Below are positions 19,391-32,112 of a DNA stretch of 64,000 nt, piece by piece (position 1 is the stretch's first letter; each line of letters begins with the position of its first letter). Position numbers and translations under genes: made by a program. Below the pieces are notes generated by a model that was not told the DNA's origin, did no database searches, and saw only the letters and a list, made by a program, of their open reading frames with translations. Origin of the DNA: Vibrio hepatarius (lineage in GTDB: Bacteria; Pseudomonadota; Gammaproteobacteria; Enterobacterales; Vibrionaceae); NCBI RefSeq assembly GCF_011806575.1, contig NZ_JAATOO010000012.1, forward strand, positions 62,001 to 126,000. The letters run 5' to 3'.

Positions 19391-20908
19391 CTAGTCGCGC
19401 CAATAAGGCTCGGCTTCGATACATATCACGCGGGTTTGCTCCATCGCATGAAGAATGGAACTCTCCTGACGAGATAGCCAGCGTTCGAGCTGTTCTTTCT
19501 CTTCGCCTTCTAGCTTTTCAACCTGTTTATGTAGTGTTTTTAGCTTGAGCAAATCGTCAATGCCATGCAGCAGGTCACTCCAAGGAAGTCGGAAACTCAG
19601 TCGCTCATCTGCATCGAAGATGCTGGCAAAGCTCACACCGGTATACAAGTTACGCATCAGGTGATATTGCTGGTCGATATAGTCTTGGCTGGTTAGTGCG
19701 CGCTCTGGTGGAAAAACTTCCATCAGCTCTGCCCACGTTCTATCCAGTTGTTCAATCGAGAAATGCTCGATGTTGAGCGCCATTTTCTCGCGCGCTTTTT
19801 CGTCGAGGAAAGGCTGCCAGCCGCGAGTCAAGATCCAACGACTTAAATCCAACAATAGTCCGGTGTAGCGAGAAGAATGAATCTGCTCTAGCAGTTCTTC
19901 TCGCGTAGGCAGCGACTCTTGCTCTTGTTTCAGCTCGGCGATAAGGAATTTGCGAGCATCCAATTTACGCAGCGCGTGGCCTTTATCGTCGAGTAAGTCT
20001 TCGATGTAGTCGTACTGCTTCAACCACTCTAAGCTTTGCTCTAGCCATTTCAGCTCTTGTCGCAAGATAGCACTTGCACGACGAGGCACAACCGAACCGT
20101 AGACGGTTAAGATTTGGCGAATAAAACTGACCGAGTTTTTGATTTCATGCAGTGCGTCAATCGACTCTCTTTCGGCATAAATCTGTTCATGGTAATGCCA
20201 GTGAGACAACGCGTGCTCTAACGAGTTAATGAAGCAAGACTCAACCGTATCGTTCTTGTCGGTGGCAACCAGCGTCATTTCTTGCACTTCATCGCCTTGG
20301 TAGTCCATCGCCAGACGATAACCTTTGGCCGCTTTGCTTAAGTTGCCAAGACGCATACCACCATACTCGGAGAAGCTACGCGCGAGCGTAAATAGAGCAT
20401 CCGTCTGGCCAGATTTCAGTTCTAGTTCCACCTCACAGATTGGGTCTTCTTTTTCTCCGGCGATCACTTTACCTTGGTCGAACGCTACTTCAACTTGGCT
20501 GCCATCGGCCATGCCGATTAGCCATTGTTCACGGGTGAAGTTGGTAGAGAAAAGAGGAGTAAGCTCGTTTTGCAGGGTCTCGATATCTTTGCCGCTTGGC
20601 CAGATATCGGTTGGGTGAAGTGTGAGTTCTGGCTCATTGCCAGTATGCTCAGCGTTGTATTCTGGTCTTTGATGAAGCCCGGCAACGACACGTCCTGCTG
20701 TTTTCACTGTTTGCACGTAAACATCATCAAATCGGCGGATACGCAAGCCAATGTCGTGCTGGCGCAACCAATTATCGGGAGTATCGAAGTAAGTGTTTCC
20801 TAACTCACGACAACTGTGCTGAAGTACCTTTTCCTGAGCAATTTTCTCTCTTAAAATATCTGAAAATTCAGGAGAAACAAAAAACTTCAGTTCTATCTCG
20901 GTTTCCAT
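19391..20908 (-). CDS. CYTH and CHAD domain inorganic triphosphatase (YgiF-like)
   Basis: A 505-residue protein. The N-terminal CYTH domain (about 1-200) begins with the metal-binding ExExK motif, EIELK at residues 4-8. The C-terminal CHAD domain (about 215-500) is a helical, histidine- and basic-rich fold that binds polyphosphate. The E. coli homologue YgiF hydrolyses inorganic triphosphate. The start METEIELKF is chosen because it places the motif at the N-terminus and AAGG lies eight bases upstream. The DUF47-pit phosphate genes lie divergently next door, which fits phosphate metabolism. Confidence 0.93.
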   Translation of the reverse strand: METEIELKFFVSPEFSDILREKIAQEKVLQHSCRELGNTYFDTPDNWLRQHDIGLRIRRFDDVYVQTVKTAGRVVAGLHQRPEYNAEHTGNEPELTLHPTDIWPSGKDIETLQNELTPLFSTNFTREQWLIGMADGSQVEVAFDQGKVIAGEKEDPICEVELELKSGQTDALFTLARSFSEYGGMRLGNLSKAAKGYRLAMDYQGDEVQEMTLVATDKNDTVESCFINSLEHALSHWHYHEQIYAERESIDALHEIKNSVSFIRQILTVYGSVVPRRASAILRQELKWLEQSLEWLKQYDYIEDLLDDKGHALRKLDARKFLIAELKQEQESLPTREELLEQIHSSRYTGLLLDLSRWILTRGWQPFLDEKAREKMALNIEHFSIEQLDRTWAELMEVFPPERALTSQDYIDQQYHLMRNLYTGVSFASIFDADERLSFRLPWSDLLHGIDDLLKLKTLHKQVEKLEGEEKEQLERWLSRQESSILHAMEQTRVICIEAEPYWRD

Positions 20909-21113
20909 AGTTGTACCTTCCAAAGCAGATAGGAACAGGATATTGCCAATTTTCCTACACGGCAAGAAAGAAATATCGTTGGAATGATGATCTAAAACAG
21001 TTTTAATGAGTGATTTAATGCGTTAACATGCGCGCCTTTATAGCCATCGTTCAACATTTCGCCATAGATTGGTGTATGTTATTTTTAGGTTATATTAATT
21101 AGGTTGAATGACC

Positions 21114-21794
21114 ATGCCAGTAAATACAATTATGGGGTTATTTGCAAAGTCCCCTATAAAGCCTTTGCAACGCCACGTTGTGTGTGTGAACGAATGTTGC
21201 TCTCACTTAATCAACTTCTTTGAAGTCAGTTCAAAGGGTGATTGGGAAAAAGCATCTGAAATTCGTGCGCAAATTTCTCACTTAGAGAAAGAAGCCGACG
21301 TTCTAAAGCGCGAAATTCGCCTTAAACTTCCTCGCGGTTTGTTTATGCCTGTAGACCGTAGCGACATGTTGGAGCTACTGACACAGCAAGACAAACTGGC
21401 AAACCTAGCAAAAGATATTGCTGGTCGTGTCTACGGCCGTCAATTGACCATTCCTGAACCACTTCAAGAAAACTTTATCGCTTACGTTAAGCGTTGTCTT
21501 GACGCCGCTAACCAAGCGCAAAAAGTTATCAATGAACTCGATGAGTTACTGGAGACTGGATTTAAAGGCCGTGAAGTAACACTTGTGGCTGAGATGATCC
21601 ACCAACTGGATGTAATCGAGGACGACACTGATGCGATGCAAATCCAACTCCGTCAACAACTGATGGCGATTGAGGAAGGTATGAATCCTATCGATGTCAT
21701 GTTCCTTTACAAAATTTTAGAGTGGGTAGGTGGCATTGCTGATCAGGCGCAACGTGTTGGTGCGCGTCTAGAGCTAATGTTGTCTCGCTCATAA
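21114..21794 (+). CDS. TIGR00153/DUF47 family PhoU-like protein
   Basis: A 226-residue all-helical protein of the DUF47 (TIGR00153) family, distantly related to PhoU. It begins MPVNTIMGLFAKSPIKPLQRHV and contains the repeated E(A/S)D-type helices typical of the family. Such proteins are nearly always encoded beside Pit transporters and are thought to regulate them. An ATG six bases earlier (21108) is equally placed after the AGGT ribosome site, so the start is uncertain by two codons. pit follows after about 130 bases. Confidence 0.9.
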   Translation: MPVNTIMGLFAKSPIKPLQRHVVCVNECCSHLINFFEVSSKGDWEKASEIRAQISHLEKEADVLKREIRLKLPRGLFMPVDRSDMLELLTQQDKLANLAKDIAGRVYGRQLTIPEPLQENFIAYVKRCLDAANQAQKVINELDELLETGFKGREVTLVAEMIHQLDVIEDDTDAMQIQLRQQLMAIEEGMNPIDVMFLYKILEWVGGIADQAQRVGARLELMLSRS

Positions 21795-21860
21795 ATTTAA
21801 GTTAACCAAATAACGAAGAGCATTTTAACTGCACTCCCCTGTTAGGCGATAAATAACTCA

Positions 21861-21880
21861 AGCGCCGAAGGGGCTTTTTC
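21861..21880 (+). terminator. weak terminator-like hairpin between DUF47 gene and pit
   Basis: AGCGCC/GGGGCT stem with one mismatch followed by T5. It might reduce read-through from the DUF47 gene into pit. Weak. Confidence 0.3.
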
Positions 21881-21923
21881 GTGCCTAATTTGCTCCGCTT
21901 GTTATCAACAACTAGGTATTACG

Positions 21924-23183
21924 ATGGATATCCTTGCGAACTACGGCACTGTCCTGATTATTGTTGCAGCTCTTTTTGGCTTTTTGATGGCTATCGGTAT
22001 CGGCGCGAATGACGTTGCCAATGCGATGGGTACATCAGTAGGTTCAAAAGCGCTAACCGTGAAACAAGCCATCATCATCGCGATGATTTTTGAATTTGCG
22101 GGTGCATATCTTGCAGGCGGTGAAGTAACCGACACTATCCGTAAAGGTGTAATCGAAACATCACTATTTGCATCTCAACCTGACGTGCTTGTCTACGGCA
22201 TGATGTCTGCTCTACTTGCTGCGGGTACGTGGCTATTGCTTGCCTCATACATGGGCTGGCCAGTATCAACAACTCACTCAATCATCGGTGCGATCATCGG
22301 TTTTGCGTGTGTGTCTGTGGGTACAGAAGCGGTTGACTGGGGTTCAGTTCAAGGCATCGTTGGTAGCTGGATCATTACTCCAGTTATCTCAGGTTTCTTT
22401 GCTTACGTTATCTTTGTCAGCGCACAACGACTGATCTTTGATACTGAAAAACCACTGATTAACGCGAAACGTTTTGTACCTGTGTACATGTTCATCACCA
22501 CTATGGTTATCGCGCTAGTAACAATCAAGAAAGGCCTAAAACACGTTGGTCTACACCTCAGCAACGGTGAAGCGTGGATGGCTTCTGCAGTGGTATCGGG
22601 CATCGTAATGGTGGGTGGTTACTTATACATCCAGAAGAAATTCGCTAGCCGCGAAGACGACCACGGTTTTGCTGGCGTTGAAGGCATCTTTAGCGTGCTG
22701 ATGGTTATTACTGCTTGTGCGATGGCATTCGCACACGGTTCAAACGATGTAGCCAACGCGATTGGTCCACTTTCTGCGGTCGTATCTACTGTTGAGCACA
22801 TGGGTGAAATCACAACGAAAAGCACGATTGCGTGGTGGATTCTTCCGCTAGGTGGTTTTGGTATCGTGGTTGGTCTTGCGACACTTGGTCATAAAGTAAT
22901 GGCAACAGTTGGTACTGGTATCACAGAACTAACGCCTAGCCGTGGTTTCGCTGCTCAGCTAGCAACAGCGTGTACTGTGGTATTGGCATCAGGTACTGGT
23001 CTGCCAATTTCAACCACACAAACATTGGTTGGTGCTGTATTAGGTGTTGGTTTCGCACGTGGTATCGCAGCACTGAACCTTGGCGTAGTACGTAACATCG
23101 TGGCATCTTGGGTAGTAACGCTACCTGCTGGTGCACTACTTGCGGTGGTATTCTTCTATGCAATTCAGGCGTCATTTGCCTAA
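21924..23183 (+). CDS. pit: inorganic phosphate transporter, Pit family
   Basis: A 419-residue membrane protein with the two inverted PiT repeats. Signature motifs are GANDVANAMGTSVGSKA near residue 27 and AHGSNDVANAIGPLSAV near 272, plus GWPVSTTHSIIGAIIG and GLPISTTQTLVGAVLG. About ten transmembrane helices are visible. It is a low-affinity phosphate or metal-phosphate symporter. The adjacent DUF47 gene is its usual partner. A terminator follows. Confidence 0.95.
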   Translation: MDILANYGTVLIIVAALFGFLMAIGIGANDVANAMGTSVGSKALTVKQAIIIAMIFEFAGAYLAGGEVTDTIRKGVIETSLFASQPDVLVYGMMSALLAAGTWLLLASYMGWPVSTTHSIIGAIIGFACVSVGTEAVDWGSVQGIVGSWIITPVISGFFAYVIFVSAQRLIFDTEKPLINAKRFVPVYMFITTMVIALVTIKKGLKHVGLHLSNGEAWMASAVVSGIVMVGGYLYIQKKFASREDDHGFAGVEGIFSVLMVITACAMAFAHGSNDVANAIGPLSAVVSTVEHMGEITTKSTIAWWILPLGGFGIVVGLATLGHKVMATVGTGITELTPSRGFAAQLATACTVVLASGTGLPISTTQTLVGAVLGVGFARGIAALNLGVVRNIVASWVVTLPAGALLAVVFFYAIQASFA

Positions 23184-23236
23184 TCAATACGTCAGTAATT
23201 TGTAAGAGCACTGTTAGTATTGACTCAAAACCGCAT

Positions 23237-23261
23237 AAAGGGAGGCTTTGCCTCCCTTCTT
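23237..23261 (+). terminator. pit terminator
   Basis: AAGGGAGGC-TTT-GCCTCCCTT stem followed by CTTTG, about 55 bases after the pit stop. Confidence 0.8.
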
Positions 23262-23338
23262 TGTTGCAGTGACTCGTGAAAATTCTTACTATTTGGCGTT
23301 AGCGAGATATAGACAATAAAACTGTTAAAGGATTTACC

Positions 23339-23950
23339 GTGAAAAGACTGGTTTGCTTGGTTTTGGCTTCATTGTTTGTCGTCCCGGCTGCATTTGCTCA
23401 AGACCGCTACATTGCTGATAAGTTATTTACTTACATGCACTCTGGCCCAAGCGCTCAATATCGTATTATCGGCAGTGTTGACGCCGGCGATAAAGTTAAA
23501 CTGCTTTCAAGCAATAAAGAGACAGGCTACAGCCAAGTTCAAGATGAGCGAGGCCGTAAAGGCTGGGTTGAAAGCCGCTTCGTAACACGCCAAGAAAGCA
23601 TGGCAACGCGTTTCCCTCGTCTTGAGAAAGAGCTGGCTGAAACGAAAGACAAGCTTGCAAATGCGCGCGCGATCTCTGACCAAGAGAAAGCTGGTCTAGT
23701 CGACTCTCTAGAGACACGTAACCGTCAGATTTCAGAAATGGAAGAAGGTTACAGCGATATGAGTAAAAAGCTGTCCGAAGCACAAGCAGAGGTTCGTAAC
23801 CTACGTGCAAAATTAGACACGCAAAAAGACGACCTATTGCTGAAGTACTTTATGTACGGTGGTGGTGTCGCGGGTATTGGTTTGCTACTCGGTCTTATCC
23901 TACCGCACATTGTGCCGCGCAGACGTCGCTCTCCAAACGGCTGGGCATAA
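23339..23950 (+). CDS. TIGR04211 family SH3 domain-containing protein (YgiM-like)
   Basis: A 203-residue exported protein. It has a signal peptide (cleavage near residue 20, VPAAFAQD), a bacterial SH3 domain (about 22-88), a coiled coil (about 95-165) and a C-terminal transmembrane helix (about 170-190) followed by a basic tail RRRRS. This layout matches TIGR04211/YgiM, a small inner-membrane family of unknown exact role, probably envelope related. It ends at a strong terminator. Confidence 0.9.
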   Translation: MKRLVCLVLASLFVVPAAFAQDRYIADKLFTYMHSGPSAQYRIIGSVDAGDKVKLLSSNKETGYSQVQDERGRKGWVESRFVTRQESMATRFPRLEKELAETKDKLANARAISDQEKAGLVDSLETRNRQISEMEEGYSDMSKKLSEAQAEVRNLRAKLDTQKDDLLLKYFMYGGGVAGIGLLLGLILPHIVPRRRRSPNGWA

Positions 23951-23968
23951 ACGCCCCACATCGATATT

Positions 23969-23998
23969 AAAAAGGTCGTCAGTTGGCGACCTTTTTTT
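23969..23998. terminator. terminator between SH3 protein gene and gspB
   Basis: AAAAAGGTCG/CGACCTTTTT hairpin with an A5 and a T7 run, placed between convergent genes. Confidence 0.88.
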
Positions 23999-24009
23999 AT
24001 TTTTATTGC

Positions 24010-24747
24010 TTAACCTTTCCACTCATACAAAGCTGGGACTTGTATCGTTTCACCGTTGAAACTGATCTGGCAACTCTGCTGCTCTATCTTCACCAAGCGC
24101 ACGCGATCGGTAATCCAATCACCTTCTATGTATTCGTTACCATTGACCTTCACCCAGCGCTTGCTGGGATTACTGGAATAGACGTGAGTTTCAAAGTTCA
24201 TCGCAGGCAGCTTACCGCGCCACTTAACCGCGTCATTAGACAAGTTTGACGCACTCACCTCATCAACCGTATCTGACGCTCCTAACGCCGCCTCTACACG
24301 TAACGCGAGTTCAGGTGAAAGCTGAGACAAGTCAATATCATTGAACAAAGGCTCTTTGCTGGTTTGGGCGGTCGGTTGCTGCTGTGTAAGTGGCGTTTCT
24401 GACGCAGCCACAACTGGCAGTTCTTGGTTTAAGGCGCTTTCCAGTTCATAAGTGGCTTGCAACGTTCTAAAGCTCGGATAGGCTTTAACGTTGTACACAA
24501 AGGGCACATCAACGGTAATGGTTTCCGCTTGCTGATTGGCTTTCCAACCGTCGATTTTAGATTGATAGATCTGGAACGTGCTCACCGCACTCGCCACTAT
24601 TGCCGGTGCGAAGAAGAGAAATATGATTGAGGACTTGCTGACGCGAGGCTGTGTATTCGCTTGCTGAGAAACCGGGTAAGGCGAAGAAAGTGACGCCGCT
24701 TGATAGCCTTGCTCTGAGTGCGCTAATGCTTTGAGTACTTTTGACAT
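24010..24747 (-). CDS. gspB: type II secretion accessory protein GspB
   Basis: A 245-residue protein with one N-terminal transmembrane helix (about 37-57), a proline/glutamine-rich periplasmic linker and a C-terminal domain (about 180-245) with the GspB pattern including WVKVNGNEYIEGDWI. GspB works with the ATPase GspA to place the GspD secretin through peptidoglycan. The start MSKVLKALAHSEQGYQ is preceded by GGAGGGAATCTA, and its ATG overlaps the gspA stop (TAATG), so the two are coupled. Confidence 0.9.
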   Translation of the reverse strand: MSKVLKALAHSEQGYQAASLSSPYPVSQQANTQPRVSKSSIIFLFFAPAIVASAVSTFQIYQSKIDGWKANQQAETITVDVPFVYNVKAYPSFRTLQATYELESALNQELPVVAASETPLTQQQPTAQTSKEPLFNDIDLSQLSPELALRVEAALGASDTVDEVSASNLSNDAVKWRGKLPAMNFETHVYSSNPSKRWVKVNGNEYIEGDWITDRVRLVKIEQQSCQISFNGETIQVPALYEWKG

Positions 24748-26351
24748 TAGATTCCCTCCGCCATTTGCAGTGTCGGTGCATCGACTTGAGCGACTTCTTC
24801 TAAGCGTTGCAGGGTTTTCTTTCCTGCAATCCCGTCGACTGTCAATCCTTGCCAACGCTGAAACGCTTTAACTTTATCTTTCAGCGCTTGGTCATAGACG
24901 TTATTGCCGCTATTCGGCTGCCCGAGTACCTGGGATAATCGGTCATCCAATAAAGCGATAGCTTCTCCGCTCATACCGACTTTGAGAGTCTGTTGCCAGT
25001 ATCGACGCCAGATTCGATGGTATTCACCGTTCCAAAGCTGGTCTAAGCGTGCCAGTGGCAACTCGATATTCTTATCACCAATCAACAGCTGTGCGACTTG
25101 ATTATTTAGACGGTACAGCACCGCAAAGCTTTTCACGCCCCCATGCTCTAAAGTCAGCAGTACTGGCGTATTGGCAGCTCTCAAGGTTTGAATATCACCG
25201 CTCAACGAATCACAGCTAAATGCGCCTTCGTTCTCCTGTAAGCAAAGCTTATCGAGCATTGAAGGCTTAAATCCCCATACTTTATACAAGTCCCCAATCC
25301 CGGCTTCAAAGTCACTCGCTAAAGACAATTGCTGGGCGAGAAACTCAGGGAAGACTTCTTTCTCGATGACCTCCGCAGGTTGCACAGGATAATTCAGCTC
25401 GCCCCACTCCGCCATCGCGGGCTCAATCAATCTAGGGGTATAGAGATAGCTGCCCACTGCGAGCAGTGCACCGACAACCGCCGCAGCCGTATAAGTGAGA
25501 TACACTGGCTTCGCACTGCGTGACTTGACCGGTTGGAAGTTCGCCTGAAAACTCATCACCTCATAACATGCCGCTTGAACACTGGAAAACTTAGGTGGAT
25601 TCTCACCCAAACCATAAGCGTGCTTCAGCGCGGCATCACACACTAAGTTGATTAAGCGGGGAATGCCAGAGGTTTGCTGAGCGATGAGTTTCAGCGCTTT
25701 GGCATTGAATAACTGTTTATCTCCACCAGCCAGTTCGAGTCTGAAGCGGATGTAATTCGCCGTTTCCGATGCTTCGAGGGGCAGGAGGTGATAACGACCC
25801 GTAATTCGCTGTGCGAGCTGCCTTAGTTGCGGCATTTTCAATTTGTGCTGCAGCTCAGGTTGACCTATCAACAGCACTTTAAGTAGCTTCTGGCTTTCTG
25901 TTTCAAGGTTGGTCAGCAGTCTTAATTGCTCAAGCACTTCAGCGGACAAATGCTGCGCTTCATCAATCACCAATAAGGTCTGAATGCCATTAGCGTGATT
26001 TCTGAGGAGAAACTCATGGATGACGTGGTTTAGCTGTTTAAGCGACGAGTCTGCTTGATACTCCAAGCCGAATTCATCGCACATCGCTTCAAGCAACTCT
26101 AAATTGGAAAAGGTCGGGTTGAGGATTAATCCTGCATGTACATTGTTGTCCAACGCGCTCAACATGGCGCGCGCGACGGTGGTTTTCCCAGTCCCTACTT
26201 CCCCTGTCAACATCGCGAAACCACCACCGTCACCGAGTCCGGCGGTAAGGCGTAAGATCGCTTCCTTGTGTCTTGGACTCTGATAGAGAAAACGAGAGTT
26301 AGGTACTATCGAAAACGGCAGCTCTGTGAATCCAAAATGTTGCTTATACAT
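24747..26351 (-). CDS. gspA: type II secretion ATPase GspA (ExeA-like)
   Basis: A 534-residue protein. The N-terminal AAA ATPase (about 1-265) has Walker A GEVGTGKTTVARA near 53 and Walker B LLVIDEAQHL near 130. A transmembrane helix lies near 285-305. The periplasmic C-terminus ends in a peptidoglycan-binding domain (about 470-525, with AFQRWQGLTVDGIAGKKTL). It drives secretin assembly with GspB. The start MYKQHFGFTELPF matches the family N-terminus, and readings further upstream run into the divergent cca gene. The main gsp operon is not here. Confidence 0.93.
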   Translation of the reverse strand: MYKQHFGFTELPFSIVPNSRFLYQSPRHKEAILRLTAGLGDGGGFAMLTGEVGTGKTTVARAMLSALDNNVHAGLILNPTFSNLELLEAMCDEFGLEYQADSSLKQLNHVIHEFLLRNHANGIQTLLVIDEAQHLSAEVLEQLRLLTNLETESQKLLKVLLIGQPELQHKLKMPQLRQLAQRITGRYHLLPLEASETANYIRFRLELAGGDKQLFNAKALKLIAQQTSGIPRLINLVCDAALKHAYGLGENPPKFSSVQAACYEVMSFQANFQPVKSRSAKPVYLTYTAAAVVGALLAVGSYLYTPRLIEPAMAEWGELNYPVQPAEVIEKEVFPEFLAQQLSLASDFEAGIGDLYKVWGFKPSMLDKLCLQENEGAFSCDSLSGDIQTLRAANTPVLLTLEHGGVKSFAVLYRLNNQVAQLLIGDKNIELPLARLDQLWNGEYHRIWRRYWQQTLKVGMSGEAIALLDDRLSQVLGQPNSGNNVYDQALKDKVKAFQRWQGLTVDGIAGKKTLQRLEEVAQVDAPTLQMAEGI

Positions 26352-26440
26352 GCATTTCGTCTCTGGGAATTTATAGATAAGGAAAGTACCATTAACAACA
26401 ATAATAGCCAATTCTAAAGCGATAAATGAGAGCGTGTTAA

Positions 26441-27655
26441 GTGCAGAGATACCTCGTTGGCGGCGCAGTTCGCGATCAACTGCTAAATATTGAAGTTTAT
26501 GACAAAGATTGGGTTGTTGTCGGCGCAACTCCGGATGAGCTGATCAAACAAGGCTATGTCGCAGTAGGCAAAGACTTTCCGGTTTTCCTCCACCCAGAAA
26601 CCAAGCAAGAACACGCGCTGGCAAGAACAGAGCGCAAAGTCGGTGCAGGTTACACCGGTTTCGAATGCTATTTCGCCCCCGATGTAACGCTTGAAGAAGA
26701 CCTCCAGCGTCGGGACCTGACTATCAACGCGATCGCTCAGCATCCCGACGGCACGTTCATCGATCCCTATAATGGGCAACAAGATCTGGAACATCGCATT
26801 CTTCGTCATGTCTCTGAGGCGTTTGTCGAAGACCCACTTCGCGTGCTACGTGTCGCCCGCTTTGCGGCTAAACTTTCGCACCTTGGTTTCCGCGTTGCTG
26901 ATGAAACGATGGCGTTGATGCGCAGCATCGCTGAGTCTGGTGAACTGGCGCACCTGACCGCAGAACGCGTTTGGCAAGAGTGGCATAAGTCGCTCGCGAC
27001 GCCAGACCCACAAGTCTTCATTGAAGTTCTCAGAGCATGTGACGCGTTAGCAATCGTGTTACCTGAACTTGACCAACTGTTTGGAGTACCTCAACCAGAG
27101 ACGTGGCACCCAGAAGTTGATACCGGCGTGCACACTCTTTTAGTTGCCAAACAAGCCGCGCTGCTCAGTGACTCACTCACCGTTCGCTTTGCCGCGCAAG
27201 TCCATGACCTAGGTAAAGGCATTACTCCTCAAAGCGAATGGCCAAGCCATAAGATGCATTGTCATACTGGGCTGAAGCTGATTAAAGCGCTGTGCGAACG
27301 TGTACGCGTCCCTAACGAGTACCGTGACCTAGCGCTGATGGTATGTGAGCAGCACTCTAACATTCACCGCGCCGCCGAGCTTAGGCCGGAAACCAAACTC
27401 AAGATCCTCAACAAATTTGATGTTTGGCGTAAGCCAGAACGGTTAAACGACATCTTGCTGTGCTGTATGGCCGACAGCCGTGGTCGTACTGGGCATGAGG
27501 ATATTGAGTACCCTCAGAAAGCGATCTTTGAGCGCGCGTATCAGGCGGCGTTATCGGTCGAGGTGCAAACCATCATACAAGAGGGTTTCAAAGGTGCGGC
27601 AATACGTGAAGAGATGGAAAAACGACGAATTGATGCGATAACGAAAGCCAACTAG
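26441..27655 (+). CDS. cca: multifunctional CCA tRNA nucleotidyltransferase
   Basis: A 404-residue class II CCA-adding enzyme. It opens with the [10 protein letters not shown] nucleotidyltransferase motif and YDKDWVVVG, which carries the metal-binding acidic residues. [11 protein letters not shown] motif lies near residue 90. The C-terminal HD phosphohydrolase domain has HDLGKG near 255. It adds or repairs the CCA end of tRNA. The start is GTG, which places the motif at residue 6 as in the E. coli protein. Divergent from gspA with 89 bases between. Confidence 0.95.
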   Translation: MQRYLVGGAVRDQLLNIEVYDKDWVVVGATPDELIKQGYVAVGKDFPVFLHPETKQEHALARTERKVGAGYTGFECYFAPDVTLEEDLQRRDLTINAIAQHPDGTFIDPYNGQQDLEHRILRHVSEAFVEDPLRVLRVARFAAKLSHLGFRVADETMALMRSIAESGELAHLTAERVWQEWHKSLATPDPQVFIEVLRACDALAIVLPELDQLFGVPQPETWHPEVDTGVHTLLVAKQAALLSDSLTVRFAAQVHDLGKGITPQSEWPSHKMHCHTGLKLIKALCERVRVPNEYRDLALMVCEQHSNIHRAAELRPETKLKILNKFDVWRKPERLNDILLCCMADSRGRTGHEDIEYPQKAIFERAYQAALSVEVQTIIQEGFKGAAIREEMEKRRIDAITKAN

Positions 27656-27683
27656 CGTCGCCCGGCGCTCTATCCCGCATACA

Positions 27684-27711
27684 AAAACACCTCGCCTAAG
27701 CGAGGTGTTTT
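27684..27711 (+). terminator. cca terminator
   Basis: AAAACACCTCGC-CTAA-GCGAGGTGTTTT, a perfect 12-base-pair stem, 28 bases after the cca stop and usable on both strands. Confidence 0.9.
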
Positions 27712-27755
27712 CAAAGCTTAAGTTAATAATTCGCTAAGTTTAAAACCTAGGGAAA

Positions 27756-27876
27756 TTATTGACCTTTTACGTCTTTAAGACCGTTGAAAGGAGCACGCTC
27801 ACCTAGTGCTTCTTTGATACGGATAAGCTGGTTGCTTTCTTTTAGGTATGGTAGCAACACGGTCAGGACGGCTCAA
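27756..27876 (-). pseudogene. remnant of a second enolase gene, 3' end only
   Basis: About 120 bases on the minus strand repeat the last 35 or so codons of the intact eno gene, whose matching part is 27975-28085. The clean part reads [20 protein letters not shown], continuing to a stop at 27756-27758. I count about 8 mismatches over some 74 aligned bases, roughly 89% identity. Near 27835-27852 the remnant has an 18-base stretch in place of five bases of eno, a net insertion of 13 that breaks the frame. No start or body of a gene is present. It sits between the cca terminator and the eno terminator. Confidence 0.88.
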
Positions 27877-27914
27877 CGCTCTTAAATACCAGCATTGAAT
27901 ACCTGCCTATAAAC

Positions 27915-27942
27915 AAAAACCCCCGCCGTAGCGAGGGTTTTA
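27915..27942 (-). terminator. eno terminator
   Basis: On the minus strand AAAACCCTCGC-TACG-GCGGGGGTTTT forms a stem with one mismatch and a T5 tail, about 32 bases after the eno stop. Confidence 0.8.
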
Positions 27943-27974
27943 AAGTTACAAAACCAAGTTTAATTCATTAAGAA

Positions 27975-31187
<3,213 letters not shown>

Positions 31188-31213
31188 TCATTCTGTATAT
31201 TTATTCCGCAATT

Positions 31214-32005
31214 TTACTCTTCCCGTTTTACTTCATCCCAATAATTATCAAGTTGTTGTAGCGAACAATCGGTCAACTCTCGACCTGATTGTGCAACTTT
31301 ATGCTCTACTTGTTTGAATCTATTCGAGAACTTAATATTTGCTTTACTTAATGCTACCTCAGGGTCTTTACCCAGATGGCGCGCTAGATTCACAGTAGCA
31401 AACAACAAATCACCCAACTCCAATTCGATTTTCTGTTCATCGGGACTGACCTGAAGCGCTTCTTCCATCACTTCTTCAACCTCTTCTTGAACTTTCTCGA
31501 CCACAGGACCTAAAGAGTCCCAATCAAAACCGTACTTGGCACACTTTTTCTGGATTTTTGTAGCACGCGAAAGTGCAGGCAGAGAGTTTGGTATTGAGTC
31601 TAGAATACTTTCTTCTGTTTTTCCTACCTTGGCCTTTTCTTTGGCTTTTTCCTCTTCCCAGTTGGCATTGATTTGCTCGTCACTCTCAAACTTAACGTCA
31701 GAGAAAACGTGCGGATGGCGACGGGTGAGTTTCTCGTTGACCGTCTCAACCACCTGAGAAAAATCGAACAGGCCTTGTTCCTTAGCCATCTGACTATAAA
31801 AAATCACTTGGAACAGTAAGTCACCTAATTCTTCTCTTAAATTTGGCCAGTCTCGGTTTTGAATCGCATCGACCACTTCATAGGTTTCTTCAATCGTATG
31901 CGGAACTATCGTGTCGAAGGTCTGTTTGATATCCCAAGGGCATCCACCCTGTGGGTCTCGCAGCTTGGACATGATCTGTTCTAACTGTTCAATTGGATGA
32001 CTCAT
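31214..32005 (-). CDS. mazG: nucleoside triphosphate pyrophosphohydrolase MazG
   Basis: A 263-residue protein with two MazG domains. The first contains [16 protein letters not shown] near residue 57 and the second [17 protein letters not shown] near 196, matching the family's EExxE...ExxD metal site. It hydrolyses nucleoside triphosphates; in E. coli it lowers ppGpp. It lies 107 bases downstream of relA, as in E. coli. The start [18 protein letters not shown] is chosen for its fit to the family and the AAAGGAAGAAAAG site before it. Confidence 0.95.
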   Translation of the reverse strand: MSHPIEQLEQIMSKLRDPQGGCPWDIKQTFDTIVPHTIEETYEVVDAIQNRDWPNLREELGDLLFQVIFYSQMAKEQGLFDFSQVVETVNEKLTRRHPHVFSDVKFESDEQINANWEEEKAKEKAKVGKTEESILDSIPNSLPALSRATKIQKKCAKYGFDWDSLGPVVEKVQEEVEEVMEEALQVSPDEQKIELELGDLLFATVNLARHLGKDPEVALSKANIKFSNRFKQVEHKVAQSGRELTDCSLQQLDNYWDEVKREE

Positions 32006-32025
32006 CTTTTCTTCCTTTAAAACAA

Positions 32026-32056
32026 AAAGGCGAGCAGCATCACCACTCGCCTTTCT
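32026..32056 (-). terminator. relA terminator
   Basis: AAAGGCGAG/CTCGCCTTT nine-base-pair stem with a 13-base loop, followed on the minus strand by TTGTTTT. It lies between relA and mazG, so mazG may have partly separate transcription. Confidence 0.7.
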
Positions 32057-32112
32057 CATATTTCTAATGCTTCTTGAACTCAGTCACGCGATTTCACGTG
32101 GTAACAAAGACG

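Noticed and set aside
23859..24249. Plus-strand open frames after the SH3-domain protein gene
   Set aside because: They cross a strong terminator and run antisense to gspB.
27756..27876. Treating the eno-like segment as a short functional gene
   Set aside because: No start codon with ribosome site, an internal net 13-base insertion breaks the frame, and only the enolase C-terminus is present.
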